A DNA stretch of 64,000 nucleotides. Source: an uncultured Helcococcus sp. (GTDB taxonomy: Bacteria > Bacillota > Clostridia > Tissierellales > Peptoniphilaceae). A model generated the notes under the pieces. That model saw only the letters and a list, made by a program, of their open reading frames with translations. It ran no database searches and was not told the origin of the DNA. Each line of letters opens with the position of its first letter. Position 1 is the stretch's first letter. Made by a program: the position numbers and the translations under genes. Positions 43,643-51,635 of this stretch are shown here, piece after piece. The DNA lies in NCBI GenBank assembly GCA_937926545.1, contig CALAZW010000087.1:1-64000 (forward strand), written 5' to 3'.

Positions 43643-43669
43643 AAAAAGCAATCCTAAGGATTGCTTTTT
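43643..43669. terminator. Bidirectional terminator
   Basis: The 12-bp stem AAAAAGCAATCC/GGATTGCTTTTT has a TAA loop. It gives T runs on both strands between two convergent genes and overlaps the stop codon of the YihY-family gene. Confidence 0.92.
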
Positions 43670-44642
43670 AATTAAACTTTTTTCCCTTGAAAACTTCCAG
43701 GTAGCTTGCCATGATCTCAGCCCCTATAATGATTATTTGACAAATCATTAGAAGCCAAACTAGAAGGGCCATAATACCGGCTAAGGATCCATAGTAAAGG
43801 TTTAATTTGGAAATATTGTTCATCATATAGGAGTAGATAGTGGTTACTATCTTTACTGCCAAGGTGGCAAATACAGCTCCTAGAAGAGACGCATCCAAGG
43901 GAATCCTAGTCTTTCTAGTGGTTGAAGGTGCAAACTTATAGAAAAAGGTAAATATAATAGTGATTATTATATAGGGCATAAGATAGCCTATACCATTTTT
44001 CAATAAATTAAAGAGCCAGGGCATCTTTTCATCCAAGGGTATATATTTAGTTATTAAATCCAAGATAGATTCATTAAAAACACTAAACAGTAGAAGGGTG
44101 GCTGTTAAAAGTATAAAGCCAATCATATAAAAAATTGCAATTATCCTTTGGCTGATAAAGTTTTTTGAGTCCTTAAGACCCAAGGTTTTATTTATGGTCT
44201 TTATCAGGCTGACAAATCCTCTAGATCCCAGCCAAATCCAAGAGATAATACTCAGGGAAGATACGGCTGTAGACTTTATACTAACTATGCCCTCGAGGAT
44301 GGGACTAACTATAGCTTCAGCATTGTCAGGAAGTACCTTTATAGCACTAAATAATAAGTCATCAAATGATTCCACAATATAGGAAAGCATTTGAGATAGA
44401 AATATTAGAAGTGGGATAAAGGAAAGGATAATATGGTAGGCCAAATAAGATCCCTTGGTCATAATATCCGTTTCTGTAAGCCTGGCAATCAGTCTAATTA
44501 TAAACTGCCTCATCTTAGAAGGGTTTTTAGGACTGGGAGTTTTACCAGTCTGCTGGGCCTTTATATTGTAAGAGGAATCATAAAAGGACAATTTTTCCGT
44601 ATCCCTATTAACTTGTTCTTTACCATTTAAATGTTCATTCAT
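43668..44642 (-). CDS. YihY/BrkB-family inner membrane protein
   Basis: The 324-residue protein has a ~55-residue hydrophilic N terminus, then six hydrophobic spans with the family pattern: KGSYLAYHIILSFIPLLIFL, WIWLGSRGFVSLIKTIN and a C-terminal NLYYGSLAGIMALLVWLLM. The family (formerly mislabelled RNase BN) has no settled function; transport or flippase roles have been proposed. Its start lies four bases after the S9 peptidase stop, so both are on one transcript. Confidence 0.9.
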   Translation of the reverse strand: MNEHLNGKEQVNRDTEKLSFYDSSYNIKAQQTGKTPSPKNPSKMRQFIIRLIARLTETDIMTKGSYLAYHIILSFIPLLIFLSQMLSYIVESFDDLLFSAIKVLPDNAEAIVSPILEGIVSIKSTAVSSLSIISWIWLGSRGFVSLIKTINKTLGLKDSKNFISQRIIAIFYMIGFILLTATLLLFSVFNESILDLITKYIPLDEKMPWLFNLLKNGIGYLMPYIIITIIFTFFYKFAPSTTRKTRIPLDASLLGAVFATLAVKIVTTIYSYMMNNISKLNLYYGSLAGIMALLVWLLMICQIIIIGAEIMASYLEVFKGKKFN

Positions 44643-44646
44643 AATA

Positions 44647-46557
44647 TCACTTTCTATCTATATATTTGTCAAACCAATTAATTATTTCTTCCATTCTCTT
44701 AATTCTAGACTTGGGTTTTCCAGATCTGGAAAGTTCGTGGTTTTCTCCCTTAAAGATAACCATTCTAGTATCCACATCATTTACTTTTAAAGCGTTGAAA
44801 ACCTGCATTCCTTGTTCTAAAGGACACCTATAGTCTTCATCTGAATGGATAACTAGGGTTGGTGTCTTAGCCTTATTAAGATGTTTTAAAGGAGATGACT
44901 CCCACAATAAATCAAAGTCATTCCAAGGGTTGGAACTATTTTGGTCTTGGGCAAAGTAGTAGCCTATATCAGAAACTCCATAGAAACTTGTCCAGTTGGA
45001 GATGGATCTTTGGGTATTGGCCACCTTAAACCTATCTGTATGTCCTATGATCCAGTTGGTCATAAAACCACCATAGGATCCTCCTAGAACAGCCAGGTTA
45101 TTTTCATCTATATTGTCATATTTTTCTAAAACCTTGTCTGTAAAAGTCATAAGGTCATCATAGTCAATTGTTCCATACTTACCCCTAATATCTGAAAATT
45201 CAACAGATCTTCCGCTGGATCCTCTAGGATTGGTATAGAAGACAAAGTAGCCCAGATTGGCCAAGACTTGCATTTCATGATGGAAGATATTTCCAAAGGC
45301 TGTCTTAGGACCACCATGGATTTCTAAAACTCCTGGATATTTCTTTGCAGGGTCAAAGTCCACAGGTTTAAGCACATAGCCATCAAGTTGGTTGGAATCA
45401 CTTTCAAAGATAAACTTTTCCACAGGAGCCAGACTAAGGTCTTCAAGAACTTGGGAGAAGTTACTTATCTTGGTATCCTTACCATCTTCTCTAATATATA
45501 TTTCTGCCAAGTCCAGTCCTCTCATGGCCACATAAGCCAAGGTCTGGTCTTTAATATCAAACATTTCTACAGTTCCTTCGTCTGAAATTACCTTTTCCAA
45601 TTGACCATCTAGATTTATTTTTCTTAAGTAGGAATTATCAAATTCAGTGGTCACAAAGTAATAATTATCATCTACTACCTTGGCTTCACTTCCACCGCCA
45701 AATCTACTGTCTGTACCAACGGAATTATAGAAGGACAGGTCAAACTGGTCATCATTTAACATTTCTAGTCCACTGCCATCCAAGTTCATGGTGTAGATAA
45801 GAGAATCTTCATTTATACCATGTTTTTTCATATCAGTTCCTGTAAAGATAATCTTGTCTTTCATCCAGTCAAAGAATCTATAGGAAAACTCCATAGGACT
45901 TATGTCCTTAAGTTCTTTTTTATCCAAGTCATAGATAGCTAATTTATTGGTCATAGGCATGATGGAATCATATTCATCATAGCTAACTAGGGCAAGATTT
46001 TTATCCTTATTTAATTTGAAAGAGGAGATATTAAGAGGTTTCTCTGTTAATTTATCCAATTTATTTTCTTTTTTATTGTAAATATATAGGTTGGACTCTA
46101 AATCATAGATAAAGCCTGCTGAATTTAACCAAAAAGGTAGGACATCTATTTGGTGAAAGTCAGATTTTTCAGAAGCCTTACCTCCAATTAGAAGGAAGTT
46201 GTCCTCGTCTAATTGACTGATTTGTGAAACAGTTAATTCGATGGAGAAAAGTTCCTTGGCTTCTCCTCCAAAAGGACTAATCTCATAATAGTTAGTAAAG
46301 TTTTCCTTACTTTGTCTAGCAGATGAAAAGATTATATTTCCATTATCTAAGAATTGAAAAGCTCCGTCCTTTTGAGAGTTAGTCAATTGGTAGTGTCTTT
46401 TTTCATCCAGGTTATATATCCATATATTTGTATCATATTTATTTTCTTCCATATTTACACTGGTTAAACTATAGGCTAATAAGTTATCCTTATTAGATAG
46501 TTTAAGAGAGTGAGGAAATTTATAGTTTTTAAAATAGTCTATTGTTAATTTATTCAT
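44647..46557 (-). CDS. S9-family serine peptidase (acylaminoacyl/prolyl oligopeptidase-like)
   Basis: The 636-residue protein has an N-terminal beta-propeller (~1-370) with repeated beta-strand modules, then an alpha/beta-hydrolase catalytic domain. Nucleophile Ser is in GGSYGGFMTNW (near residue 495), Asp in HSDEDYRCP and His in ENHELSRSG near the C terminus. No signal peptide is seen, so it likely cleaves small peptides in the cytoplasm, suiting an amino-acid fermenter. GGAGG precedes the ATG. Confidence 0.93.
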   Translation of the reverse strand: MNKLTIDYFKNYKFPHSLKLSNKDNLLAYSLTSVNMEENKYDTNIWIYNLDEKRHYQLTNSQKDGAFQFLDNGNIIFSSARQSKENFTNYYEISPFGGEAKELFSIELTVSQISQLDEDNFLLIGGKASEKSDFHQIDVLPFWLNSAGFIYDLESNLYIYNKKENKLDKLTEKPLNISSFKLNKDKNLALVSYDEYDSIMPMTNKLAIYDLDKKELKDISPMEFSYRFFDWMKDKIIFTGTDMKKHGINEDSLIYTMNLDGSGLEMLNDDQFDLSFYNSVGTDSRFGGGSEAKVVDDNYYFVTTEFDNSYLRKINLDGQLEKVISDEGTVEMFDIKDQTLAYVAMRGLDLAEIYIREDGKDTKISNFSQVLEDLSLAPVEKFIFESDSNQLDGYVLKPVDFDPAKKYPGVLEIHGGPKTAFGNIFHHEMQVLANLGYFVFYTNPRGSSGRSVEFSDIRGKYGTIDYDDLMTFTDKVLEKYDNIDENNLAVLGGSYGGFMTNWIIGHTDRFKVANTQRSISNWTSFYGVSDIGYYFAQDQNSSNPWNDFDLLWESSPLKHLNKAKTPTLVIHSDEDYRCPLEQGMQVFNALKVNDVDTRMVIFKGENHELSRSGKPKSRIKRMEEIINWFDKYIDRK

Positions 46558-46653
46558 ATTATCCTCCTAAACTTATAATTATAACTATAATACCATAAAA
46601 GAAATATATTATATAATACTATGGTATAATATTAGGTAAAGGTTGGGGAAGCG

Positions 46654-47652
46654 ATGGATAATAATAGAAAGACAAGTATAGAAGAAAGAAAAAGACAAAG
46701 AAAAAAATATTTAATTAAAAAGAAAAAAAGGAAAAATAGGATAAGATTAATTGCTCTTTTGTTAGTTATAGGCCTGGTTTTTTTAATTTTAAATAAATTT
46801 TTATCCAAGGGAAAAAAACCAGCAGAAGAGGATATAAATATCTTAGAAGAAGGTAAGGAAGTCGTTAAAAAAGAGAAAGAACCTGTGGACAAGGACTTTC
46901 AAAAGGAAAAAAACAAGGATTTGGAAAAGAGATTAGACAGTTATTTGACTAAAAATAAATTGGACAAGGATGAACTGGGTCTGGTCTATTTCAACTTAGA
47001 TAGTGATGAGACCTTTAGTAGAAATGGTAAAAGGGAATTTTTAGCCGGTGGCACCACCAATATAGCCTTGAATTTTCTTTACTATGATTTGGCCAAGGAA
47101 GGTAAAATCAATTTAGAAAAAACTCTTGCCTCGCAGAAGGAAGATTTTGAAAATGCCTATGGGCCATTAAAAGAATCTAAAGCAGGAGATCAATTTAATC
47201 TTCAAAGTCTCCTACATATGTCCATAGATAAGGTGGATACAGTAAGTAGAAATATTTTAGTTAGAAATATTGAAACCGAGCTAGGTAAGCCTTTTAATCA
47301 ACTTGTTTACAAGAAATATGGAATAAGGATAGGCAAGGAGAATAAAATTTCAGCCCAAGAGGGAATGAAGATGATCCAATATTTGGAAAAAAATAAAAAT
47401 ACTAATATTCTCTATAAGATGATTATTTCTGATATGTTGGACAATAGCTATGAGTCCTATGGTAGTAAGTATCTTAAGGAAAAAAGAATCTGCCACAAGA
47501 TAGGCTATGTGGGGACTTATCATAGTGATATGGGGATTGTTTATTCAGAGCAACCATATATTTATGTGATTTTAACTAATTATAACAGCTCAGAAATAGT
47601 GTCTGATATTAGCTCTATAGTCAATACTTGGCATAATTATTATAATAAATAG
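46654..47652 (+). CDS. Class A beta-lactamase-like membrane-anchored protein, catalytic motifs lost
   Basis: The 332-residue protein has a very basic N terminus, one membrane span (~32-48) and an acidic/basic linker. The extracellular domain aligns by order to class A beta-lactamase/serine hydrolases (FLAGGTTNIALNFLYYDL, HMSIDKVDTVSRN and CHKIGYVGTYHSDMGIVY). All three active-site motifs are altered: SxxK reads TTNI, SDN reads KVD, and KTG reads KIG. Beta-lactam hydrolysis is therefore unlikely. It may bind peptidoglycan or act as a pseudoenzyme. GGGGAAG precedes the ATG. Confidence 0.75.
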   Translation: MDNNRKTSIEERKRQRKKYLIKKKKRKNRIRLIALLLVIGLVFLILNKFLSKGKKPAEEDINILEEGKEVVKKEKEPVDKDFQKEKNKDLEKRLDSYLTKNKLDKDELGLVYFNLDSDETFSRNGKREFLAGGTTNIALNFLYYDLAKEGKINLEKTLASQKEDFENAYGPLKESKAGDQFNLQSLLHMSIDKVDTVSRNILVRNIETELGKPFNQLVYKKYGIRIGKENKISAQEGMKMIQYLEKNKNTNILYKMIISDMLDNSYESYGSKYLKEKRICHKIGYVGTYHSDMGIVYSEQPYIYVILTNYNSSEIVSDISSIVNTWHNYYNK

Positions 47653-47675
47653 ATAAAGATTTAATTATAAAAAAG

Positions 47676-47704
47676 TTGACAATTGTATAAATACTTGTTA
47701 ATAT
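47676..47704 (+). promoter_or_regulatory. Promoter for T-box 2
   Basis: TTGACA (47676-47681) and TAATAT (47699-47704) have a 17-base spacer. Confidence 0.75.
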
Positions 47705-47710
47705 AACCTT

Positions 47711-47984
47711 AAATTAATAAATGCTTAGATGAGACGAGTATCTATTGCCACTTTATTTACAGAGAGTCCCGGTTGGTGAAAGGGGACAATAAAAGTAATG
47801 GAGAATAAAGGCTTTGAGCAGCAGACCGGATAATTGATGGTCTGACGTGGTTTGCACGTTACAGCAAAGGGGTATGATAGTACCTTCTAAGATATATATT
47901 GTGAGATATATATGAAAATGGGTGGTAACACGAAGTTTATAGCTTTCGTCCCAGGTCCTAGGACCTGTGATGGAAGCTTTTTTT
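47711..47984 (+). promoter_or_regulatory. T-box riboswitch upstream of the polar amino acid importer
   Basis: Stem I elements are AGTA (47737-47740), AGAGAG (47761-47766) and a GGTTGGTG apical loop. The T-box core TGGGTGGTAACACGA is at 47919-47933. A terminator hairpin with GGTCCTAGGACC at its tip ends in a T run (~47978-47984). The helix TCTATT/AATGGA fixes the 3' specifier strand as GAATAAAG (47803-47810). This contains AAA (Lys), AAT (Asn) and ATA (Ile) but in strict register would read TAA, so the cognate tRNA is unresolved. Core TGGT suggests a discriminator A (or G). Confidence 0.93.
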
Positions 47985-47997
47985 ATTGGAGGAGAAA

Positions 47998-49539
47998 ATG
48001 AAAAGGTTAAGTTCTATAATACTAAGTTTATTATTAATATTTAGCTTGATGCCTATTGTCGAGGCAGAAGGCCAAGAGGAAAATGTATTTAGAGTCGGAA
48101 TGGAATGTGCTTATGCTCCATATAACTGGACACAAAATGATGATTCAAATGGGGCTGTTAAAATTGAAGGAAGTGAAGAATATGCCAATGGTTATGATGT
48201 AAAGATAGCAAAAATCATAGCAGAAGGCTTAAATAAAGAATTGGTAATTGTAAAGACAGAGTGGGATGGACTTCCTCTTGCAGTGCAATCTGGTAAGGTG
48301 GATGCCATAATAGCTGGTATGAGTCCAACAGCTGAAAGAAAGGAACAAATAGATTTTACTGATACCTACTACAATTCAGACCTTGTCTTGGTTACCATGG
48401 AAGACAATCCTTTTGTAGGAGCTAAGACCAAGGCTGATTTAAAAAACGCCAAGGTTGTAGGACAATTAAATACCTTTCATGATACGGTTATAGATCAAAT
48501 ACCTGGGGTGGACCATCTTATTCCAATGGCTGACTTTGCAACCATGAGGGTGGCCTTGGAAAGTGGTAAGGTGGATGCCTATGTAACAGAAAGACCTGAG
48601 GCCATAAGTGCCATTAAGGCCAATGGAAAGTTTCATATTTTAGATTTAGAAGATGGATTTGAAACTGAAGCAGAGGATACAGCCATAGCCATAGGAGTAA
48701 AAAAAGGCTCTGAGCTTAAGGCTGAGATAAATGAAATACTAGCTCCAATTGACAAGGCTAGGCAAGAAGATATCATGGACCAGGTAATTGATGAGCAATT
48801 AGGCCTGGGTGGTGGAATTTGGTCCATCTTTACTAATAATAAGTTGATGTTTGCGAAAGGGGTAAAAAATACCCTTTTAATATCTTTAGTGGGAACCTTC
48901 CTAGGGCTAATGATAGGTCTTTTAATAGGTATAGTTAGGACTATACCAGATCCTAATAATCCAGTTGGCCTATTTTTCTTAAAACTTGTAAGACTAATAT
49001 TAAATATTTATATACAAGTATTTAGAGGAACGCCTATGATTGTTCAATCCATGCTATTTTACTATGGTTTACAACAATTTTTCAACATAGATATGTCACC
49101 GATGGCATCAGCCTTTATAATAGTTTCTGTAAATACAGGAGCCTATATGGCAGAGGTTGTAAGGGGAGGAATTATGTCCATAGAAAAGGGCCAATATGAA
49201 GCGGCCTCAGCTATAGGTATGACTCATTTTCAAACCATGTTTTATGTGGTAATACCACAAGCTATGAAAAATATTTTACCAGCAACTGGTAATGAATTTA
49301 TAGTAAACATAAAGGATACTTCAGTTCTAAATGTAATTTCAGTAACAGAATTATTCTTTACTACCAAGTCTATTGCGGGAGCAAACTTTAGATATTTTGA
49401 AACCTATGCAATAACTTCTCTTATATACTTGATTTTAACCTTGAGTATAGCAGGGATCTTACATTTAATAGAAAGAAAGTTATCAGGACCAGACAACTAT
49501 AAAAAAGTAAGGCCTACAGTCTTAAAAAGTAGTAATTAG
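47998..49539 (+). CDS. Polar amino acid ABC transporter: fused substrate-binding protein and permease
   Basis: The 513-residue protein has a signal-like N-terminal membrane segment, then a PAAT-type binding domain (~25-265) with FRVGMECAYAPYNW, DGLPLAVQSGKVDAIIAGM and EERPE-like TERPEA segments, then a HisM-type permease domain (~290-500) with FRGTPMIVQSML and GQYEAASAIGMTHFQTM (EAA loop). Such GlnP-type fusions import glutamine, arginine, histidine or lysine. I use the ATG at 47998 with GGAGG; the earlier TTG lies next to the terminator T run. The ATPase follows after nine bases. Confidence 0.93.
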   Translation: MKRLSSIILSLLLIFSLMPIVEAEGQEENVFRVGMECAYAPYNWTQNDDSNGAVKIEGSEEYANGYDVKIAKIIAEGLNKELVIVKTEWDGLPLAVQSGKVDAIIAGMSPTAERKEQIDFTDTYYNSDLVLVTMEDNPFVGAKTKADLKNAKVVGQLNTFHDTVIDQIPGVDHLIPMADFATMRVALESGKVDAYVTERPEAISAIKANGKFHILDLEDGFETEAEDTAIAIGVKKGSELKAEINEILAPIDKARQEDIMDQVIDEQLGLGGGIWSIFTNNKLMFAKGVKNTLLISLVGTFLGLMIGLLIGIVRTIPDPNNPVGLFFLKLVRLILNIYIQVFRGTPMIVQSMLFYYGLQQFFNIDMSPMASAFIIVSVNTGAYMAEVVRGGIMSIEKGQYEAASAIGMTHFQTMFYVVIPQAMKNILPATGNEFIVNIKDTSVLNVISVTELFFTTKSIAGANFRYFETYAITSLIYLILTLSIAGILHLIERKLSGPDNYKKVRPTVLKSSN

Positions 49540-49548
49540 GAGGAAGTC

Positions 49549-50283
49549 ATGGCAGAAAAAACAATTATAGAAGTAAAAAACTTAAAGAAAAATTTTGGTG
49601 ATAATACCATTTTAAAAGATATAAATTTTGATGTAAAGGAAGGGGAGGTAACCTGTATTATTGGACCTTCAGGGTCTGGGAAATCAACCCTTCTAAGATG
49701 TTTAAACCTTTTAGAAGATCCAAGTGGAGGCCACATTATCTTCGATGGCAAGGACGTTTTAGACAGGTCTATGCCAGTTTATGAATACAGGAAAAACCTG
49801 GGCATGGTCTTTCAACAATTTAACTTGTTTTATAATATGGATGTATTAAAAAACTGTGTTATAGCTCAAGAAAAGGTCCTAAAGAGGGATAGGAAGACTG
49901 CAGAAGAAAAGGCCCTACATTATTTAGACCTTGTAGGTATGGGGGAATATATAAATGCCAAGCCCAATCAATTATCGGGAGGACAAAAGCAAAGGGTGGC
50001 CATAGCAAGGGCCTTGGCCATGGAGCCTAAGATGATGCTCTTTGATGAGCCCACATCAGCCCTAGATCCAGAGATGGTTGGTGAAGTATTGAATACTATG
50101 AGAGACTTGGCAGACATGGGCCTAACCATGATAGTTGTAACCCATGAGATGGACTTTGCTAGAAAGGTTGCCAATAGGATAGTCTTTATGGATGATGGAG
50201 TAATTCTAGAAGATGGAAGTCCAGAGGAAGTGTTTGATAATCCTAAGCATGAAAGAACCAGAGAGTTTATAAATATTTTATAG
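49549..50283 (+). CDS. Polar amino acid ABC transporter ATPase (GlnQ class)
   Basis: The 244-residue ATPase has Walker A GPSGSGKST (near residue 38), Q-loop VFQQFNLF, signature LSGGQKQRVAIAR, Walker B MLFDEPTSALDPE and H-loop VVTHEM. It drives the fused binding-protein/permease encoded just upstream. Both are controlled by T-box 2. GGAGG precedes the ATG. Confidence 0.95.
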   Translation: MAEKTIIEVKNLKKNFGDNTILKDINFDVKEGEVTCIIGPSGSGKSTLLRCLNLLEDPSGGHIIFDGKDVLDRSMPVYEYRKNLGMVFQQFNLFYNMDVLKNCVIAQEKVLKRDRKTAEEKALHYLDLVGMGEYINAKPNQLSGGQKQRVAIARALAMEPKMMLFDEPTSALDPEMVGEVLNTMRDLADMGLTMIVVTHEMDFARKVANRIVFMDDGVILEDGSPEEVFDNPKHERTREFINIL

Positions 50284-50290
50284 CATAAAA

Positions 50291-50314
50291 AAGGGATAGC
50301 ATATGCTATCCCTT
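50291..50314. terminator. Terminator hairpin between convergent genes
   Basis: AAGGGATAGCAT followed by its exact reverse complement forms a 24-base perfect palindrome. A run of T residues follows only on the - strand, so it chiefly ends the flavodiiron transcript. Confidence 0.8.
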
Positions 50315-50336
50315 AAAGTTTACTTAATTTAACTTT

Positions 50337-51554
50337 TTATTTTTCTTCTTCTTTTTTGAATGATTCAACTATTGTGTCTACTAACATATCCATCTTGTCA
50401 GCGTCTAATTCCTTAGCAGCTGAAGTGAAGTTTAATTCATTATCTAAGATTTCAATATTTCTCATACTTTCAAGTATAGCTCTCATTTCTCTACCTGAAG
50501 TAGGAGCCCATGAACCATTTTCTACTAATGCAACTTTTCTGTTTTGTAAGTTAAGCATCTTCATATCATGTAGTAATGTTTTCATTGGTGGGAATAGATT
50601 TAAGTTGTAAGTTACTGATGCTAAAACAATGTGGCTTAGTCTGAAAGCGTCAGAAATTATATATGATGGATGAGTTTTTGATACATCATACATCTTAATG
50701 TTAGTAATTCCTTTTTCAGCCAATTGAACAGCGATTTTGTTTGCTGCAGCTTCAGTGTTACCATACATTGATCCGTAAACTATTAGTACCCCTTCTTCTT
50801 CAGGAGTATAAGTTGCCCATTTAACATACTTGTCGATGAACCAACCTAAATCAGTTCTCCAAACTGGACCATGTAAAGGCGCTAACATTTTAATGTCAAT
50901 AGTTTGCGCTTTTTGTAATAATTTCATAGTGTGAACGCCGTATTTACCAACTATATTAGTATAGTATCTTCTAGCGTGATCTAGGTATTCTCTTTCGAAA
51001 TCCATTTCATCATTGAAGATTCTTCCGTCTAAAGTTCCGAAAGTACCAAAAGCGTCAGCTGAGAATAATACGCCATTTGTCTTGTCAAAAGTAACCATAG
51101 TTTCTGGCCAGTGAACCATAGGAGCTTCAATAAATACTAATTCGTGACTACCAGTTTTTAACTCGTCGCCTTCCTTAACTTCGATTACTTCAAATCCTGA
51201 AGTATCAAATCCAAATTGTCCCATAAATAAATGAGCCTTGTTTGTTAAAATGATTTTAACATTTGGATATCTTATTAAAACTTCTTCAACACTTGCAGCA
51301 TGGTCTGGTTCCATATGGTTAATGATAAGGTAGTCTAAGTCTCTACCACCAAGTACATGTGCAATGTTTTCTAAAAATTGGCTACCTACAGCCCAGTCAA
51401 CTGTATCAAATAAAACAGTCTTTTCATCTAATAGTAGATAAGAGTTGTATGAAACTCCTTCTGGTATCGGATGAATGTTCTCAAATAGTTCTAATCTATT
51501 ATCATTTGCTCCAATCCAATAAAGATCTGGAGCGATTTCTCTTACGTTATGCAT
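50337..51554 (-). CDS. fprA: FprA-type flavodiiron protein (A-type flavoprotein)
   Basis: The 405-residue protein has an N-terminal metallo-beta-lactamase-like domain and a C-terminal flavodoxin domain. Diiron ligands are visible: NHMEPDHAAS (His-x-Glu-x-Asp), His in APMVHWPETM, Asp in LFSADAFG and His in APLHGPVW. The FMN-binding loop is VYGSMYGNTEAAA (near residue 260). These cytoplasmic enzymes reduce O2 to water (or NO to N2O) with electrons from rubredoxin. This one lacks its own rubredoxin domain; the adjacent fusion gene, on the same strand ~80 bases upstream, supplies one. The ATG follows AAGGAGG. Confidence 0.95.
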   Translation of the reverse strand: MHNVREIAPDLYWIGANDNRLELFENIHPIPEGVSYNSYLLLDEKTVLFDTVDWAVGSQFLENIAHVLGGRDLDYLIINHMEPDHAASVEEVLIRYPNVKIILTNKAHLFMGQFGFDTSGFEVIEVKEGDELKTGSHELVFIEAPMVHWPETMVTFDKTNGVLFSADAFGTFGTLDGRIFNDEMDFEREYLDHARRYYTNIVGKYGVHTMKLLQKAQTIDIKMLAPLHGPVWRTDLGWFIDKYVKWATYTPEEEGVLIVYGSMYGNTEAAANKIAVQLAEKGITNIKMYDVSKTHPSYIISDAFRLSHIVLASVTYNLNLFPPMKTLLHDMKMLNLQNRKVALVENGSWAPTSGREMRAILESMRNIEILDNELNFTSAAKELDADKMDMLVDTIVESFKKEEEK

Positions 51555-51635
51555 TGATTAAATATCCTCCTTAATATTACCCTAAACTCTATATAAAATA
51601 TACAACATTATTTGCCTTTTGTAAAACAAATAACA

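Noticed and set aside
46654..47652. Functional beta-lactamase (antibiotic resistance) call
   Set aside because: SxxK, SDN and KTG motifs are all altered, so only the fold is supported.
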